From the NCBI GenBank assembly GCA_020850315.1, contig JADZEY010000020.1:85618-139909 (forward strand): a DNA stretch of 54,292 nucleotides, given 5' to 3'. The notes under the pieces are model-generated. The model was not told the origin of the DNA and did not search any database. It worked only from the letters and a program-made list of their open reading frames with translations. The stretch comes from Armatimonadota bacterium. GTDB taxonomy: Bacteria; Bacteroidota; Ignavibacteria; OLB7. Position 1 is the first letter of the stretch. Every line of letters starts with the position of its first letter. Positions 18,967 to 26,831 of the stretch are shown here, piece after piece. Made by a program: the position numbers and the translations under genes.

Positions 18967-19035
18967 TTCTACACCGATAGATGGGATGCCAAACCCTTAA
19001 AGCGATGTCCTTCATTCATACTTCCTACTTCCCCC

Positions 19036-20526
19036 ATGCGTGCTACTGAATCTGCTACTCGCTCGTATTTCCAACGGTTCCCGGGCTTGCTTCCAACGCA
19101 GTTTGGGCGAACAGGGTTATCTGTTTCGCGGGCGGGGTTTGGGGGCTACCGTGTTTCGGCGGGGATACCCGGGCATCATGCTGCGCTGCGCCACGCGCTG
19201 CTTTCTGGCGTGAACCTGATTGATACTTCCGCCAATTATGCCGATGGCGGAAGCGAGCGGCTGATTGGCCAGGTGCTGGGTGAGTTGTTCGACGAAGGAT
19301 CGCTACGCCGCGACCAAGTGGTGATTATCACAAAGGCCGGGTATATCCAGGGGAGCAATTACGAAATGGCCACCGAGCGGGAGGAAGCCGGCAGCGGCTT
19401 CCCCGATGTTGTTCGCTACGCCGATGGGTTGTGGCACTCTATCTCGCCGGAGTTCCTCCACGACCAACTTACCCGCTCGTTGGAACGGATAGAGCTTCCG
19501 GCGGTGGATGTCCTGCTGCTGCACAATCCTGAGTACTATCTAAGCTGGGCCGCGAAGCATGGGGTTCCGCTGGCCGAGGCGCGGCGCGAGTATTACCGCC
19601 GCATCCACGATGCCTTTGCCTACTTGGAAACGGAGGTCGAGCGGGGGCGGATTAGCTGGTACGGGATTTCCAGCAACAGCTTCGCAAGCCGCCCCGATGC
19701 CGATGATTTCACATCGCTGCAAGAAGCGATAAACGTTGCCAATCGGGTGTCGTTGGTGAACCATTTTGCCGTGATTCAGTTCCCGGCAAACCTGTACGAG
19801 CGTGGCTTCGTTCGCCAACCGAACCAGCCTGATGGAAGCACCCTGATCCAGCTTGCCCGGCAGCGAAATTTTGCCACGTTGGTCAACCGCCCGCTGAACG
19901 CAATCCAGCCGGATGGGCTGATTCGCCTTGCCGATTTTCCCGTTGAGCGCAAGGTGGCAAGCGAAGAAATTGTTCAAACGCTGGCGCAGCTTGCCGCCAC
20001 CGAGGCGAAGCAGAGTGAGTTCGCCGAACACGCAGATGACGACGAGGAACGCCAAGCCTTCCGCGAGGTGTTGTCCGTGGGCGAAGTGCTGCGGGAACAT
20101 TGGCAAGGCTTTGGCTCGATCGAGCGGTACAACGACATCCTTTCGCACCATTTCGCGCCACGGCTTCGGTATCTGCAGCAGCAGTCCGATGCGCACGAAT
20201 CGGATCCGTTGGGGGCGTTCCTTGCCGAATATGTTGAGCGGTCGCGCGGGGCGTTGATGATGATTGGCGATTACTACCGCCAACAAGTTCAGCAGCGTTC
20301 GGAGCGGTTGCGGAACAATATCTGGGATGCCGTAGCTGCGGAACCGGATGGCTCGCTTTCATCGCTTTCCATCCGCCTGCTTCTTGCGGTTCCCGGCCTT
20401 CACAGCGTGTTGGTGGGGATGCGGCGCGTGGAGTATGTGGAAGATGTCCTTGGGGCAATCCACGCCGGAGCCATTGGCGACGAGGAAGCGGTGAAGAGGT
20501 TGGTGGTATATGCTCCGGTGAAATGA
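19036..20526 (+). CDS. Aldo/keto reductase, long form
   Basis: A 496-residue NAD(P)H-dependent oxidoreductase of the aldo/keto reductase superfamily. The catalytic tetrad is visible: D63 and Y68 in IDTSANYADGG, K100 in IITKAGY and H163 in LLLHNPEYY. The family usually has about 320 residues; the extra length is an insertion near residues 310-420, rich in Glu and charged helices, before the C-terminal strand LLAVPGLHSVLVGMRRVEYV. Such long forms are seen in several bacteria; their substrates are not known. I chose the ATG at 19036 because residues coded upstream overlap the permease gene and do not look like protein. Confidence 0.85.
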   Translation: MRATESATRSYFQRFPGLLPTQFGRTGLSVSRAGFGGYRVSAGIPGHHAALRHALLSGVNLIDTSANYADGGSERLIGQVLGELFDEGSLRRDQVVIITKAGYIQGSNYEMATEREEAGSGFPDVVRYADGLWHSISPEFLHDQLTRSLERIELPAVDVLLLHNPEYYLSWAAKHGVPLAEARREYYRRIHDAFAYLETEVERGRISWYGISSNSFASRPDADDFTSLQEAINVANRVSLVNHFAVIQFPANLYERGFVRQPNQPDGSTLIQLARQRNFATLVNRPLNAIQPDGLIRLADFPVERKVASEEIVQTLAQLAATEAKQSEFAEHADDDEERQAFREVLSVGEVLREHWQGFGSIERYNDILSHHFAPRLRYLQQQSDAHESDPLGAFLAEYVERSRGALMMIGDYYRQQVQQRSERLRNNIWDAVAAEPDGSLSSLSIRLLLAVPGLHSVLVGMRRVEYVEDVLGAIHAGAIGDEEAVKRLVVYAPVK

Positions 20527-20547
20527 GATTGCGAGCATCCATCTTCC

Positions 20548-20774
20548 GCCCTGAAGGGGCAGCATACGCCAGCCCAGGGTAACGCCCTGGGAACACAGTC
20601 CCCCCAACAACATCAACGCCCTGAAGGGGCAATTCAACACGCCGTCGTATCTCATGTTCAGCACATGGAGGTGGTGCTGATATTTCTGTGCCGCCCTTTC
20701 AGGGCTTGGAGTATTGTTGGTTTGAGCAACCCAGGGCGTTGCCCTGGGCTATGGTAGTGTGCCCCGTTGGGGCG
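20548..20774. repeat. Cluster of REP-like palindromes
   Basis: Two palindromic units alternate in this intergenic stretch: GCCCTGAAGGGGC (20548-20560 and 20618-20630, with GCCCTTTCAGGGC at 20693-20705) and CCCAGGGTAACGCCCTGGG (20573-20591, with CCCAGGGCGTTGCCCTGGG at 20730-20748). GCCCCGTTGGGGC follows at 20762-20774. The second half is an imperfect inverted copy of the first, so the whole can fold back on itself. The rest of the gap 20527-21096 holds the 30-bp element at 20854 and an ATTCGCCA-like stretch near 20921. Confidence 0.8.
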
Positions 20775-20853
20775 TGGAGAGTGATGGTCTTGCCATCGGT
20801 GTTCCGATTCTGTCGGGGCCAAACGCATCCATCAAGCACTACTCAATAGAGCA

Positions 20854-20883
20854 TCTCGCAATCTCAATGCACCCGAGTATAAT
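20854..20883 (+). promoter_or_regulatory. TTCGCA-N17-TATAAT element, copy b (possible kinase-cyclase promoter)
   Basis: The sequence is TCTCGCAATCTCAATGCACC then CGAGTATAAT: a -10 match TATAAT 17 bases after a CTCGCA hexamer. It points toward the kinase-cyclase gene, 213 bp ahead of its proposed ATG. A TACTC occurs upstream at about 20839, opposite the GAGTA at the end. Confidence 0.5.
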
Positions 20884-21096
20884 TTCTTGGGGTCGCCCAT
20901 TGACCCTTAGTGCTTGCCCCTATTCGCCACTCGACATTCCAAGATTCCGATGCGCCGAAAAAATTTGTTTGAACAACCGAATCCTCGGTTGTAAGTTGCC
21001 CGCCGATTGTTCCCGCCGTTCCTGCACCTGCCCGTGTGATTGCCCGCCAGCGATCACAAGTTCCCTTATCCATATTTTTACGAGGCTGTTGCTGCC

Positions 21097-24000
21097 ATGC
21101 CGTTGCCGAAGTATGATGCTGTGGAGCTGCTTCATCAAGGCCCAAATGCTGTGGTACAGCGTGGGGTGCGCCGTTCCGATGGAGCCAGCGTTATCTTGAA
21201 ATCGGTTGCTACCGACTATCCAACTGCCGAACTCCTTGAACGGTTCCGGCATGAGTTCACGTTGCTTCAGCAGTTCCACCACCCCCAGATTATTCGTCCG
21301 ATTGAGCTTGAAGAATCGGGAACCTCCATCACTATCATCCTGCACGACGACCACGCCCAACCATTGATAGAGTGGTTGGATGGGAAGCCTTGCTCGGTTG
21401 ATGATTTTTTGGAAATAGCCACCAGCATCGCCGATGCCTTGCACGCAGTCCATGCTGCTGGGGTGATCCATAAGGACATCAACCCTGCTAACATCGTCAT
21501 CGCCCCCGACGCTCACCAAGCTATCCTGATTGACTTTGGCATTGCTTCGGCGGTGACGGCGGCCCACAACGCTGCAAACCCCGATATCATCAAGGCGACG
21601 CTGGCTTACGTTGCGCCGGAACAAACGGGGCGGATGAACCGCACGGTGGACCACCGCTCCGATCTTTACTCACTTGGGATCACGTTCTACCAGATGCTGA
21701 CCGGGCGGCTTCCGTTTGCCACAATGGATCGGCTTGAGTTAATCCACAGCCACATTGCCCGCCTTCCCGAAATCCCACATCAACTTCGCCCAGCCATCCC
21801 CACGGTTGTCTCCAACATCGTGCTGAAGCTGATGGCCAAAAGCGCCGACGAACGCTACCAAAGCACCGCTGGTCTCCGCGAAGACCTGGGCCGCTGCCGC
21901 CAACAATGGGAACGCGACGGCCAGATTGAACCCTTCCCGCTGGGCCAGCACGACATTGCCGACCAGTTCCAAATTTCTGATAAGCTGTATGGCCGCGAGC
22001 GTGAGGTGGAGCAGCTGCTATCGGCGTTCCAACGCACCGCTGCCGGGGGGACCGAACTGCTGCTGATTGCTGGCGGATCCGGGGTTGGGAAGTCGCGGTT
22101 GGTGAACGAAGTGCAGAGGCCGATTGTGGAGTATCGGGGATATTTCCTGAACGGCAAGTTCGATCAGTTCAAACGGAATATCCCCTTCAGCGGGTTGCAT
22201 GCTGCCTTCCGCGAACTGATCCGGCAGCTTATGACCGAAAGCCCCGAGCGGGTGGCGGCCTGGCGCGAGCAGATCAATCGCGCGCTTGGCTCGGTGGGCC
22301 AGGTAATTGTTGAGGTGATACCGGAGTTGGAGCTGCTTGCCGGGGCGCAACCTCCGGTTCCCGAACTCCCTTCGGAGCAGTCGCGCAATCGCTTCAACCA
22401 AGCGTTCCGCAGGTTCGTTCAGCTGTTCTGCCGTCCCGAACATCCCCTCTGCATCTTTCTTGATGATCTTCAGTGGGGCGATGCCGCAACGCTGGCATGG
22501 ATCGAGGAGGTGTTGTCGGACCGCAGCTACGGAAGCCTGCTGCTGATTGGTGCGTACCGTGCCAACGAGGTCAGCGCGTTGCATCCGTTGACGGCCATGC
22601 TGGATCGGCTTGCTGCGCGGCAAAGCCTTGTTTCCACGCTTTCGGTGAAGCCGCTGGACTCCGCCGCCGTTGGGGCGTTCATCGCCGACACGCTATCGCA
22701 ACCCCCTGCTGATTGTTCGGATCTTGTGGAGCTGCTGTTTGGCCGAACCGAGGGGAACCCGTTTCACCTGACGCAACTGCTTGCCGCGCTGCATGAAGAT
22801 GGTGTGATCCACTTCGACCGCCAGCACCACCGCTGGCAGTACGACATTGGTGGGGTGCGGAACTGGCGCATCACCGATACCATCGTTGATCTTCTGACCG
22901 AGCGGATCGAGCGGCTTACCCCGCTGGCACAGTCGGCGTTGCAGGTGGCATCCTGCATCGGCAACAGCTTTGACCTTGAGATGCTGGTGTTGGTGATGGG
23001 GATCAGCCGCGCCCAGTTGCGGCCGCTGTTGGCCGAAGGGGTGGAGGAAGGGTTGATTGTTGAGCATTTTATCTGGAGCGGAGAACATCGCCAGGCCTAC
23101 CGGTTCCTGCACGACCGTGTGCAGCAGTCGGCACACTCCTTCCTGAATGCCCAACAGGTTCAGGAACTGAGGTTGCAGATTGGGCGGCAGATGCTTTTGG
23201 CTTCAACCAACCCCGAAGAGGAAGACCACCTGTTCGAGATGGTGGATCACCTGAACATGGCCGCACTGCTGATAACGGACCCTGCCGAATGTTCGCGGCT
23301 TGTTTGGCTGAACTTTGCCGCCGCACGCCGTGCACGGAACGCAACCGCCTACCAGCTTGCGCTGCATCACGCCGTGGCGGCAATGGATCTGGTCCCGTCG
23401 ATAGCATTTCAAGGCCAATCCGAAACGACGGCCCAACTGCTTGCCGAACGCGCCGAGTGCGAGCATCAGTGCGGGAATAATGCCGAGGCTGAGGGGTTCT
23501 TCCGGCGCGCGTTGCAGGCCGCGCAAACCACCGATGGGAAAATCACCATCTGCGAACAGACCATCCATTTCTACACCAATCTTTCCCGCTTTGCCGATGC
23601 CTACGCCACGGCGCGCTCCGGTGCGCAGTTGATCGGTTACTCACTCCCCCCCAAATTCATCCCCCCGCTGTTCCTTGCCGATCTTGCCCGGGCGCGAATG
23701 ATGATGCGTGGCCGCAGGATCGAGGATATTGTCAGCCTTCCAACCATGCACCAACCCCGCCAGCTTCAGTTGATGAAACTGATGGGGGCCGTTGCCAAAG
23801 CCGCCTACCAGATCCGCCCGGAACTGTGCGTTGCCATTGCCACAAAAATGGTGATCGAATCGCTCCGCCACGGCAACGCGCCGGATAGCGTTATCGGCTA
23901 CTTGGCCTACGGGGTGATCTTCAGCGGGGCGGTGTTGGCCAACCATCCGGTGGGGCACCGCTACGGGATTGCCACGCGGGCATTGATTGACCGCTTCAGC

Positions 24001-26295
24001 AACGAACGCCAAAAAGCTGAGGTCTATTTTGTTGGCGGATATTTCGGAACATCGTGGTTGGAACCCGCCACCGAATCGGAACGATTGTGGGAGCTTGCCT
24101 ATCAATCGGGGGTGGATGTTGGCGACCTGTTCCATGCCGGATGTGCGTGCAGCGGGACCGCGCAAAGTTTGCTGATGCGTGGCCACCCGTTCGATGACAC
24201 CCTGAAAACCACCACCCGATTTCTGGACTTCCTTGACCGTGTGGGCAATCGCGAGTCGGCAGGGGCGGTGCGTGGCGTGGTGCAGGCAATCAAAAATCTG
24301 CGCGGCGAAACTGAATCGAACGCCTCGTTCGGCGATGCCAACTTCAACGAGGCAGCATATCTGGCAGAGCTTTCCACCTACGGGTCGCGCCATTTTGCGC
24401 ACTACTACTTCATCAACAAATCGGCCACGCTCTATCTGTGGGGCCACCACCAGCAGGCGTTCGATCTTGCCGCCGGCGCGCTCCCGTATTTGAAAGATTC
24501 CGTGGGGATGCTGCATGGTGCCGAGCATCGGTTCTACCACGCGCTTGCGGCGGCGGCACTGGCGGGGGCCGCCACCCAGCATCGCGCAGCGCGGCTGCGG
24601 TTGGCGCGTTCCACCGCAAAAAAACTCCAACGCTGGGCGGCTGTTTGCCCAAACAACTTCAAGCATAAATCCTTGCTGTTGCAGGCCGAATTGCAGCGGG
24701 CAACGGGGGATCAATCAGGGGCAATCAACCTGTACAACCAAGCCATCGAGGCGGCTGCGGAGTTCGGGTACTTGCACATCCAAGCATTGGCAAACCAGCG
24801 CTGTGCCGAACTTCACCAGCAAAGCGGTGCGCGGCGGATTGTGCGGTATCATCTTCGCGAGGCTGAGTACTGGTATCGCCGCTGGGGAGCAACCGCTATT
24901 GCAGATCGGTTGATCCAACAGCACCCAGAACACTTGGCGCAATCGGCACGTTCCGACGGAGCAACAACAACTACTACCACAATCACGAACCCCATCACCA
25001 CCACCGGTGGCGCGCTTGCGCAATCGTTGGATATGATGACCGTGATCAAAGCTGCCGAGGCTATCTCCGGCGAGCTTCGGCTCCACTCGCTGCTTCGCCG
25101 ATTGATGATGACCGTCAGCGAGAACGCCGGGGCGCAGCGGGCCCTGTTGTTGCGTCCGCACCAGGGGGGGTGGCAACTGCAAGCCGAGTTCGAGGTTGCG
25201 GCCGGCAACCTGCGAATGCCGGAACTGGAGATGATGAGCGACCAAGAACATCTGCCACAAAGCATCATCCATTTTGCATCCCACAGCAAGCAACCGGTGG
25301 TGCTGAACAGTGCCGTTTCCGATAACCAGTTCGGCCACGATCCGGCGGTGCAGCGGCGCAAGCTCCGCTCGGTGCTCTGCTTGCCATTGCTGAACCAGGG
25401 GAACTTGAGCGGGGTGATCTATCTGGAAAACAACTTGACCGATGGAGCCTTCACCGAACAGCGCGTTGGCTTGCTGAAGCTGCTGAGCGGGCAGATTGCC
25501 ATCTCGATTGATAACGCCTTGCTGTATGATACTCTGGAAGAAAAAGTGGCCGAACGCACCACCGAGATCATCAAGCAGCAGCAGACCAGCGAGCGGTTGC
25601 TGGAGAACATCCTCCCGCGCGAGACGGCGCAGGAGCTGAAAGCCACGGGCCACGCCCGCGCCCGCTCCTACGGGAAGGTTTCCATCCTCTTCACCGACTT
25701 CGTGAACTTCACAGGGATTTCGGCGCAGCTGGATCCCGATGAATTGGTGCAGCAGCTGGACACCTGCTTCCGTGCGATGGATGAGATTACCGCGCGCCAC
25801 AACATGGAGAAAATCAAGACCATTGGCGATGCCTTCATGTGTGCCGGCGGAATCCCCAACCCGAACCACACCAACCCGATTGATGCTGTGCTATCTGGCT
25901 TAGCGATTGTTCGGATGCTGGACGAACTACGCCAGCAAGCCGAGCAGGAAGGAAAGTCGTTCTGGCAGTGCCGGGTTGGCATCCACACCGGACCAGTGAT
26001 TACCGGGGTTGTGGGGAAACGCAAATTCGCCTACGACATCTGGGGCGATTCGGTGAACGTCGCCAGCCGGATGGAATCCAACGGCCAAGCCGGGCGGGTG
26101 AATATCTCGGCAGATACCTACCAGCACGTCAAAGATTTTTTTGCTTGCACACATCGCGGCAGCCGGCAGGTGAAAGGGAAAGGGGAGATTGAAATGTACT
26201 TCGTGGATGGAATCCTGCCGGAACTTTCGGTGGGCGGAAAAGGGGAGGAACCGTCGGAAGAATTCTTGCAAAGACTTGGTAGGAATGTGGAATGA
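21097..26295 (+). CDS. Ser/Thr kinase - AAA ATPase - helical repeat - GAF - adenylate cyclase fusion
   Basis: A 1,732-residue cytoplasmic signalling protein. Domains in order: protein kinase (about 5-265; K35, D127 and N132 in HKDINPAN, D146 in DFG, APE motif); AAA/STAND-type ATPase (about 295-620; Walker A GGSGVGKS with K332, Walker B CIFLDDLQW); a long helical, TPR-like region (about 700-1260); GAF (about 1313-1480); a short coiled coil (EEKVAERTTEIIKQQQ); class III cyclase (about 1527-1705). In the cyclase the metal Asp residues D1534 and D1578, substrate residues K1572 and D1647 (adenine-specific), N1654 and R1658, and a KGKGE lysine are all present, predicting active cAMP synthesis. The ATG at 21097 sits just before the kinase; 21040 is possible. 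Confidence 0.9.
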   Translation: MPLPKYDAVELLHQGPNAVVQRGVRRSDGASVILKSVATDYPTAELLERFRHEFTLLQQFHHPQIIRPIELEESGTSITIILHDDHAQPLIEWLDGKPCSVDDFLEIATSIADALHAVHAAGVIHKDINPANIVIAPDAHQAILIDFGIASAVTAAHNAANPDIIKATLAYVAPEQTGRMNRTVDHRSDLYSLGITFYQMLTGRLPFATMDRLELIHSHIARLPEIPHQLRPAIPTVVSNIVLKLMAKSADERYQSTAGLREDLGRCRQQWERDGQIEPFPLGQHDIADQFQISDKLYGREREVEQLLSAFQRTAAGGTELLLIAGGSGVGKSRLVNEVQRPIVEYRGYFLNGKFDQFKRNIPFSGLHAAFRELIRQLMTESPERVAAWREQINRALGSVGQVIVEVIPELELLAGAQPPVPELPSEQSRNRFNQAFRRFVQLFCRPEHPLCIFLDDLQWGDAATLAWIEEVLSDRSYGSLLLIGAYRANEVSALHPLTAMLDRLAARQSLVSTLSVKPLDSAAVGAFIADTLSQPPADCSDLVELLFGRTEGNPFHLTQLLAALHEDGVIHFDRQHHRWQYDIGGVRNWRITDTIVDLLTERIERLTPLAQSALQVASCIGNSFDLEMLVLVMGISRAQLRPLLAEGVEEGLIVEHFIWSGEHRQAYRFLHDRVQQSAHSFLNAQQVQELRLQIGRQMLLASTNPEEEDHLFEMVDHLNMAALLITDPAECSRLVWLNFAAARRARNATAYQLALHHAVAAMDLVPSIAFQGQSETTAQLLAERAECEHQCGNNAEAEGFFRRALQAAQTTDGKITICEQTIHFYTNLSRFADAYATARSGAQLIGYSLPPKFIPPLFLADLARARMMMRGRRIEDIVSLPTMHQPRQLQLMKLMGAVAKAAYQIRPELCVAIATKMVIESLRHGNAPDSVIGYLAYGVIFSGAVLANHPVGHRYGIATRALIDRFSNERQKAEVYFVGGYFGTSWLEPATESERLWELAYQSGVDVGDLFHAGCACSGTAQSLLMRGHPFDDTLKTTTRFLDFLDRVGNRESAGAVRGVVQAIKNLRGETESNASFGDANFNEAAYLAELSTYGSRHFAHYYFINKSATLYLWGHHQQAFDLAAGALPYLKDSVGMLHGAEHRFYHALAAAALAGAATQHRAARLRLARSTAKKLQRWAAVCPNNFKHKSLLLQAELQRATGDQSGAINLYNQAIEAAAEFGYLHIQALANQRCAELHQQSGARRIVRYHLREAEYWYRRWGATAIADRLIQQHPEHLAQSARSDGATTTTTTITNPITTTGGALAQSLDMMTVIKAAEAISGELRLHSLLRRLMMTVSENAGAQRALLLRPHQGGWQLQAEFEVAAGNLRMPELEMMSDQEHLPQSIIHFASHSKQPVVLNSAVSDNQFGHDPAVQRRKLRSVLCLPLLNQGNLSGVIYLENNLTDGAFTEQRVGLLKLLSGQIAISIDNALLYDTLEEKVAERTTEIIKQQQTSERLLENILPRETAQELKATGHARARSYGKVSILFTDFVNFTGISAQLDPDELVQQLDTCFRAMDEITARHNMEKIKTIGDAFMCAGGIPNPNHTNPIDAVLSGLAIVRMLDELRQQAEQEGKSFWQCRVGIHTGPVITGVVGKRKFAYDIWGDSVNVASRMESNGQAGRVNISADTYQHVKDFFACTHRGSRQVKGKGEIEMYFVDGILPELSVGGKGEEPSEEFLQRLGRNVE

Positions 26296-26328
26296 CAAAG
26301 GTTGAGTGTCGAATAGAAGAAGAATGAA
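26288..26328 (-). repeat. ATTCGACA-type short repeat, inverted copy
   Basis: On the minus strand this reads CATTCTTCTTCTATTCGACA then CTCAAC and CATTCCACATTC, like the copies before the hydrolase (9557) and trxB (36804). It overlaps the last codons of the kinase-cyclase gene. The rest of the gap to 26489 shows only the terminator at 26437. Confidence 0.5.
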
Positions 26329-26436
26329 AGAACCACGGCTTAGATCACTCCACGCAGGGTCATGATAGAGTTTACTGGGTTCAGTGCCTCAATGGTAATC
26401 TGCGGTGAGAATGATGAAAAGTCTCCTGCACAATAC

Positions 26437-26472
26437 CACAACGGCCCGCCATCTCACTGGCGGGCCGTTGTG
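26437..26472. terminator. Bidirectional hairpin, 15-bp perfect stem
   Basis: Arms 26437-26451 (CACAACGGCCCGCCA) and 26458-26472 pair perfectly around TCTCAC. It sits between the convergent kinase-cyclase gene and the T9SS cargo remnant, placed to end both transcripts. Confidence 0.7.
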
Positions 26473-26489
26473 CGTTGCTGAACCAACTC

Positions 26490-26831
26490 CTACCTGGCCA
26501 CCACCATCTTCTCCACAACCCGCTGCTGGCCCACCATCAACTCCACCATGTAGGTTCCCGGCGGCAGCTGGCTTGCGTCGAATCCAACGGCGTAGCGGCC
26601 AACCTCCATCCATTGCTGTGGTAGGACCTCGGCAACCATCCGGCCTACGGGATCGAACACTCGAACCGTTGCCTGGCCGGGTTTCGGAATGCTGAACCGA
26701 AGTTCGGTGGTTCCGGTGAAGGGGTTGGGCTGGGCGGTGATTCGGGCTTGCGCTGTGGTGGTGGAGCTTTCGCGGCGGAGTTTTGTGATTCGCAAACAGG
26801 TGCAGAAATTTTCCGAGAGCAGTTGCTTGAT
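26490..26831 (-). pseudogene. Detached T9SS type A sorting domain, in frame with the preceding gene
   Basis: These 113 codons directly follow the TGA at 26834-26832 in the same frame as the large upstream gene. They encode a linker (LRITKLRRESSTTTAQARI) and then a complete T9SS C-terminal sorting domain: QPNPFTGTTELRFSIP, VRVFDPVGRMV, and the end LPPGTYMVELMVGQQRVVEKMV. Such domains carry cargo through the type IX system to the cell surface. There is no strong start codon or ribosome site of its own (only a TTG at 26795). It is best read as the severed 3' end of the neighbouring gene. Confidence 0.75.

Noticed and set aside
23641-24714. A 357-codon minus-strand frame inside the kinase-cyclase gene.
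   Set aside because: The opposite strand carries an uninterrupted multi-domain protein; the frame has no domain and no start signals.
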